Shown here: positions 59,233 through 64,000 of the stretch, one piece after another
How the letters are laid out: each line of letters begins with the position of its first letter
Position numbering within the stretch: the stretch's first letter is position 1
NCBI RefSeq assembly: GCF_011075055.1
Contig: NC_058151.1
Coordinates: 6,838,251 to 6,902,250, forward strand
Direction: 5' to 3'
DNA: 64,000 bases
From: Mangifera indica
Lineage: Eukaryota > Streptophyta > Magnoliopsida > Sapindales > Anacardiaceae
Notes under the pieces: model-generated
Databases searched by the model: none
Told to the model about the DNA's origin: nothing
The model's input: the letters and a program-made list of their open reading frames with translations, nothing else
Program-made: the position numbers and the translations under genes

Positions 59233-59590
59233 ATGGACAACAACAAAGAAAATATCCCTCCTTCCTCTATAAACAAAACCAACCTACTTTTAGATCCAAA
59301 AACCTAGCCAACCCTTTTCTTTTTCTCCCTAAACTCATTGAAATTTGGTCATCACTACTTAACTTAGTCTAGAAGTCACCCAACTCGTCCGATTCCACAA
59401 TCATCGACCCTCTCACCCCTTTAGATCCATCGATTTTGCTTTCATTTTTAAGGATTTCACAATCTTTGACTTTCTCTCTCAATCCTGTTGAATTTGATTC
59501 ATTGAATGACCGATTATCTCTGTTATACTCCTTAATAAAAACCAAGCATTCTAATACTTTCTCTGATTCTTCTGATTTCTAAGTTCATAT
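59233..59590 (+). pseudogene. Short coding remnant with KEN-type N-terminus
   Basis: ATG at 59233 opens MDNNKENIPPSSINKTNLLL and stops at 59305. Coding-like text continues one frame over (SKNLANPFLFLPKLIEIWSS, then after a TAG SDSTIIDPLTPLDPSILLSF and SLNPVEFDSLNDRLSLLYSL) to about 59580. KEN followed by IPP is seen in several cell-cycle regulators, but that is too short to name a family. It may be a decayed gene start or a fragment captured by a transposon. Confidence 0.3.
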
Positions 59591-60610
59591 TTTTTTAAGA
59601 GTATTCAAGCTATCGAGATCTAGCTTCTGTAGACTAATTTTAATGTAAAAGCCTTCTTAAGCAAGGTACCTTCTAAGCATTTTCAAGGGAGAACTCAAAA
59701 GATTCATGTATAAAAATTTCCTATTAAAAAAAATTATATGCAAAACCTAAATGGGTACTAATGATAATGTATCACTATATGATTAGATGATTTTAAATCA
59801 TAGATAAAATAATATCCAATCACATAATGATATATTATTATTAGTAGCAAACAAGTATTAATTATAAGTGTACATAATAATACTCTATTTCCAATAATCA
59901 TCCATAAATTAAAACCATCCAGCGAATTCCAATTCTAAACTTTGACATAAGTAGCATAGTTGTTTAATAATGTTCTCCAATATAAAAATAATATAGTCTT
60001 CAATGAATCTATTATCTATATGCAAAAAAAAAAAAAAACCCTTATCTACCAAATATTAAATATTTCAATGTCTATTGTCTCCCTTTCATGTCCATGTTGA
60101 CCTCATCCCACAACTTTCATTTACCTGTTACTTGCAAAATCATCAAGAACCACAAGGATAGTGCTAATCACTCAATAAACAGTTAATTTATCTCATCTTT
60201 ATATCATGGATAATGTCTGGCCATATATATTGCATCCAAAACACTATGTCATTCAAGCGTTTGCATGTGCATGACATGATGCAATGCATGTAAAGAACAA
60301 TTTTATTCAAAACATGTGGAAAAAAAATTATTTTTTCAAATTCTTTTTTGTCAGTAGATTGAAGTAAGTTGAAACACAAATTCAAAACCAAATGGCCAAT
60401 TGAGTTTTAATTCCCTAGCGGTAGTGGTACTTAGTGAACGTGTTAATATCTTTGGTTTAATAGTCTGACTCATTGTTAAGATATTATCCGCTTTTAACAT
60501 ATAGTCCATCACGGTTTTCCTATTAGACTTTGGAACTTAAAACACATTTTAACAGCTAAAAAGTTCACAAACTATTTAGCTAGTCTTATCTTAGTATCCA
60601 TAAACGATGT
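59591..60610. other. AT-rich intergenic stretch, no feature seen
   Basis: No coding frame or convincing repeat. Confidence 0.4.
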
Positions 60611-61021
60611 TGTTAGTGTATGCCTAATTAAGGAATCATTCATGTTTTATCGGTTTTAGGGTATTTAATATTGTAATAATATTTATGTAATAATAAAAGA
60701 ACAAGTTATTTCTCTTCACATTCACATGTTGCTTCAATTTTTATTTGTTGATTTATTTATTTGCTTATTAAGTAAATTGTATGTATGTGAAGTATCTAGA
60801 TGATACATGTCCTAAGAAAATTAAAACATCGAAGTGTTCCCATACACATGTGATGTCAATTGGATAATAAAATCACATAATAGACATACTGAATATCTTT
60901 GTTAAATATCATGAGTTGATATTAACATATGAGCGCACGTTGTAAACATATTCACCAGCAAAACCCACAAAGAGGATTTCATATAGATGATTGTTCCAGT
61001 GTTTTATCTTCTTAGTGAACA
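60611..61021 (+). repeat. Family C copia LTR fragment, cut by a nested LTR
   Basis: Starts TGTTAGTGTATGCCTAATTAAGG and shares CACATAATAGACATACTGAA with 19636-20000. It ends abruptly at 61021 where another LTR begins. Confidence 0.55.
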
Positions 61022-61839
61022 TGTTAGGGTACTACCTTAAAGCTAATTTATTGTAATTGTGTATGATGTAATTTACTTATTTATTAATGAGAGCCATATA
61101 TTATTTATTCATGTTAAAAGTGCATTTAATATGATTGTATAAATAAAATGTCATTGGAATGATAAAATCGTGATAAGGGGATCAAACGACTAATCAAAGA
61201 AATCTGATGAACATATTAGATGGTCATTTTAGAAATGACTATAATTCTGATATTACTTTGTCTACGGGTACAAGTAATAAAGATGAAATTATCATAGTGT
61301 TGAGTAACTCCACCAAAAGGTGGCGATTGTTCTCATATGTCAAAACTATTAGTTAACAACTTATTATAACAAATGGGTGTACATTATAGACATGTCTATT
61401 GGACTAACATGACTTCAGGATTGTTCTATTGTCTATGGAATATATCTTCTAAGTCGTGGTTGCATATAGTGCTTAGACTTGAGGTCACTAGATCGTCTTG
61501 TATAAGGATTAATATGATTTGATGTTATCCAATATGCCGTTATAATTAGGGTAACCATAAAAGTGATGATTTTCCATATTAAGATCTATATGAAGGCTAT
61601 AGTAGATCAATAGAGAATTTGTCATTCTTGAGCAAGAGAGAAGATGTCTTGAATAAGAATACTGAAAAGAATCTATAACCACTTGAAACTATAGCCATGG
61701 TAGAATTGAGTTGAAGTTTGATCCAGTTTATATGATCATTGATGTGTACCAGTTTATATCGAGGAGTTATTGAGATAAACATGTATCATTGTCTTAGTCT
61801 ATAAGACATCGGTTCATAAAATGATTGTATTATGGGTAA
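61022..61839 (+). repeat. Family D copia LTR, first part, cut by a second D LTR
   Basis: Starts TGTTAGGGTACTACC and runs parallel to 61840-62660: ATGACTCCACCAAAAG-type block, TTGAGGTCACTAGATCG, ATCCAATATG and TTGAGCAAGAGAGAAGA. It breaks off at TATGGGTAA where the next TGTTAGGG begins. Confidence 0.65.
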
Positions 61840-62924
61840 TGTTAGGGTTGGTGCTCTAGAGCTAATCGAATGTGGGATTTATAGATGTAATTTTATATTA
61901 ATAATTAATAAAAAGATTTATTGTTATTCAATTCATATGTTATCTATTTATATGATTGTATGAATAACATGCCCTTAAAATGGTTGAACCAAGATAAGAG
62001 GATCAAATAAATAAACGTGAGAACCCTATATACATATTAAATGACTATTCTAGAAACATTTGTAATCTCGACATTGCAATGTATAAAGGCACCTGCAATG
62101 ATGATAGGATTATCATAGTATTGAATGACTCCACCAAAAGTAGTGACAGTTCTTACATATTAAAGTTATTATAGATAGCTTGGTGTAACACATAAGTGCA
62201 CATTATAGATGTGTTCATTGAACTGAACCAACCAAAAGATATCCATATGGATAGTTGCTCTTGTGTCTATAAAATAAATCCTTTGAACACTATAGGTACA
62301 TGTAATCCTTTGACATAAGGTCACTAGACCGTCTCATGTAAAGATCAGTATAGTTTGATGCTATCCAATATGGTACCATAATTTGGGTAACTATAAAGAT
62401 AATAATCGACCATATCGTGAGATACATGAAGGGTATGATAAATCGATAAAAGATTAGTCACTCTTGAGCATAGGAGAAGAGATCTCACATGAGAATACTG
62501 AATGACATACATGATTATTTGAATCTGTGGCTACAGTGGGATAAGGTTATAGCCTAATTTAAGTTAGTCATTAATAGGTATTAGTTCATATCGAGAAACA
62601 ACTGAGATAGAACTTTTCTATATTTCAGCCTTGAGAGATATTGGTTAACAAAAAGATTAAATCCAGACACTACTAGTTTAACAGAGAGCTTATGGGTCAC
62701 ACACATAAAGGAATCAAATTGAACTCAAGGGAATAGATTGTTTGTTGACAATATTAGTTTTTAATGCCGAGAGAGAGAAATTATAAATGAATTGGGTTTG
62801 CCCAATTGGTTGATAGGACTCGGTTTGACCATGTCTTGACCAAGTGCCAACTATACACTTGATCAGAGAGGTTCTGACCATATAAATGCACGATGCCAAT
62901 TGGTACCTTGTAACATAAACATGT

Positions 62925-63190
62925 TGACCAACACATATATGTGTACCAACTGTGCAAGTTTATGGCTATATCAGCTGACATACATATGTGTGCCAATTGT
63001 GTAAGTTTTTGGCCATGCCTGCTGATATACATTTGTGTGCCAACCGTGTAAGTCTTGGCCATGTCAACCAACACACATATGTGCCAACCATGCAAATGGC
63101 CTTGATAGATGTTAAAACATATATATACGCCAGCCATGTAAATGGCCCTGATAGATGTTGGTTGGAAAATTTTTCATGCCAACCGTGCAT
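62925..63190 (+). repeat. 47-bp minisatellite in the family D LTR, about six copies
   Basis: Units start near 62931, 62978, 63025, 63071, 63117 and 63167 (ACACATATGTGTGCCAACYGTG-type). Each carries a GCCAAC(C/T)GTG core, usually followed by TTGGCCATG or ATGGCC. Overlapping ORFs on both strands arise from the repeat period. Confidence 0.75.
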
Positions 63191-63251
63191 TTATGTGTTA
63201 AAAGTACTATGCACACTTGAAATTCCAACCGTGCTCGAATACCTGCACATT

Positions 63252-63258
63252 TATATAA
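63252..63258 (+). promoter_or_regulatory. TATA box of the family D LTR
   Basis: TATATAA about 440 bp before the LTR end. It marks the probable U3/R boundary shortly downstream. Confidence 0.5.
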
Positions 63259-63332
63259 GAGATGATTTTTTGAATAAAAATAATAAGTAAAAACAGAACA
63301 TAAAAACCCTAGCTACAAGTTCTATGCTCTCT

Positions 63333-63410
63333 CCTTCAATTGTGAACAATAATTCTAGTTAAGAGCCCTAACCTTCAATTGTGAACAATAATTCTAGTTA
63401 AGAGCCCTAA
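63333..63410 (+). repeat. Tandem duplication of a 39-bp unit
   Basis: CCTTCAATTGTGAACAATAA... occurs at 63333 and 63372 with identical sequence through AGAGCCCTAA. Located in the transcribed part of the family D LTR. Confidence 0.9.
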
Positions 63411-63695
63411 CAACCTTTTCATTTGGATTTTTTCTGTTTATGTTTGTGTTTCATGTGGATACTAAAACACTGCCTTGTGAGAGTTTGATAGCATACTATC
63501 TTAATCTATGTGAAGTTTGAAGTAGTCACCAACATAGGTATTAATTCTAAAACACCTTATCAGTGTTTTGTATGTTTCATGATTATTATGTTTAAAATGG
63601 GTATCTTGAATAGTGTCTTTAGGATTGTTTTGGTTTTTTTTTTAATTTTAAATTTTGCTACGGTACTGGTTATCATCACTTTGAAAACCTTATAG

Positions 63696-63707
63696 TGGTA
63701 TCAGAGC
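63696..63707 (+). other. Primer-binding site (tRNA-Met) of the right-edge copia element
   Basis: Exact TGGTATCAGAGC one base after the LTR. Shows that 63708-64000 is the leader of an element extending right of the window. Confidence 0.85.
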
Positions 63708-64000
63708 CAACGTTTCTCATAATCTTCATGAAAATTATACCTACATGGTTTTAATTAATTTTATGTGTTGGTTGCATGTAATTAGATTAATCAAAACTAG
63801 GCATAAAATAGGCAAAGATGATTTGTAGTCATGTTGTTGCAAGATTTGTTGAGTATCATGTACAATGTAAACTGTGTTAAATTATTGAGTGATGATTCTT
63901 GATTTTTATTTAAGTTTTGTTGACATACGCAAGTTAATCTTGGTTGAATGCCATAGATTTCATGTTATTACACAAAATCGCCTTTGAGTAATGTTTTTCT
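63708..64000 (+). mobile_element. Leader of the right-edge copia element
   Basis: No gag frame yet; about 290 bp of AT-rich leader to the window end. Confidence 0.5.

Larger units (their letters stand above)
61840..63694 (+). repeat. 5' LTR of a family D copia element (1,855 bp)
   Basis: Begins TGTTAGGGTTGGTGC and ends GAAAACCTTATA, one base before a primer-binding site. A TATATAA box lies at 63252-63258. The same ends and length are seen in the solo LTR 51229-53042. A 47-bp minisatellite (62925-63190) lies just upstream of the TATA box, and a 39-bp unit is duplicated at 63333 and 63372. Its internal region and 3' LTR lie beyond the window. Confidence 0.78.

Noticed and set aside
62925..63190. 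CRISPR-like array
   Set aside because: Units are degenerate and continuous with no unique spacers; it is a minisatellite in a plant LTR.
62714..63290. Cys/His/Trp-rich small proteins on both strands
   Set aside because: Frames come from the 47-bp minisatellite of the copia LTR; the repeat unit yields overlapping ORFs in several frames.
1..64000. A novel multi-gene system
   Set aside because: Apart from the GH31 gene and a few broken fragments, every coding trace belongs to retroelements or repeats; no group of intact neighbouring genes exists here.

Overview
The window is nuclear DNA of a flowering plant, most likely a dicot. It is AT-rich and dominated by decayed LTR retrotransposons. It also holds Mutator-like hairpin elements, a CACTA-like tandem block, microsatellites, and a single clearly intact gene with short GT-AG introns. 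There is no sign of bacterial or organellar gene organisation.

The intact gene (24224-28831, + strand, eight exons, 818 residues) encodes a family-31 glycoside hydrolase of the YihQ/sulfoquinovosidase type. All splice junctions can be read and all reading frames join cleanly. Both catalytic aspartates are present. By my alignment from memory, the arginine that grips the sulfonate in the E. coli enzyme is a glutamine here, so the substrate is an open question.

Layout from left to right. (a) 1-5794: a minus-strand Ty1/copia element, with a 1.6 kb LTR, primer-binding site, long leader, and gag-pol cut by the window edge. (b) 6066-7277: a Ty3/gypsy (Athila-like) LTR. (c) 7.4-9.0 and 15.2-21.6 kb: LTRs of one large gypsy family whose members start TGTAACA; the second copy was split by another member in opposite orientation and by a copia LTR. 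(d) 9.0-14.6 kb: an unrecognised coding remnant, a Mutator-like hairpin element, microsatellites and a copia LTR fragment. (e) 22.3-23.5 kb: the 3' end of a gypsy pol and its LTR. (f) 24.1-28.8 kb: the GH31 gene. (g) 29113-38770: a complete but dead minus-strand chromovirus carrying a complete but dead copia element inside its integrase region. (h) 38.8-43.3 kb: a TIR-type repeat, another TGTAACA-family LTR and a hAT-like repeat. (i) 43.3-47.7 kb: AT microsatellite, degenerate minisatellite, a higher-order tandem array and a pair of MITEs. (j) 48.4-55.4 kb: a plus-strand chromovirus whose reverse transcriptase is split by a solo copia LTR. (k) 55.4-59.6 kb: a 722 bp Mutator-like hairpin with perfect 9-bp target duplication and two small coding remnants. 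(l) 60.6-64 kb: three copia LTRs nested in series, the last with promoter, 47-bp minisatellite and primer-binding site; its body lies beyond the window.

The region is a repeat graveyard around one conserved enzyme gene. Nearly every retroelement reading frame contains stops, frameshifts or deletions. Insertion order can be read from target-site duplications at several nests. I found no tRNA, rRNA, CRISPR or operon-like system.
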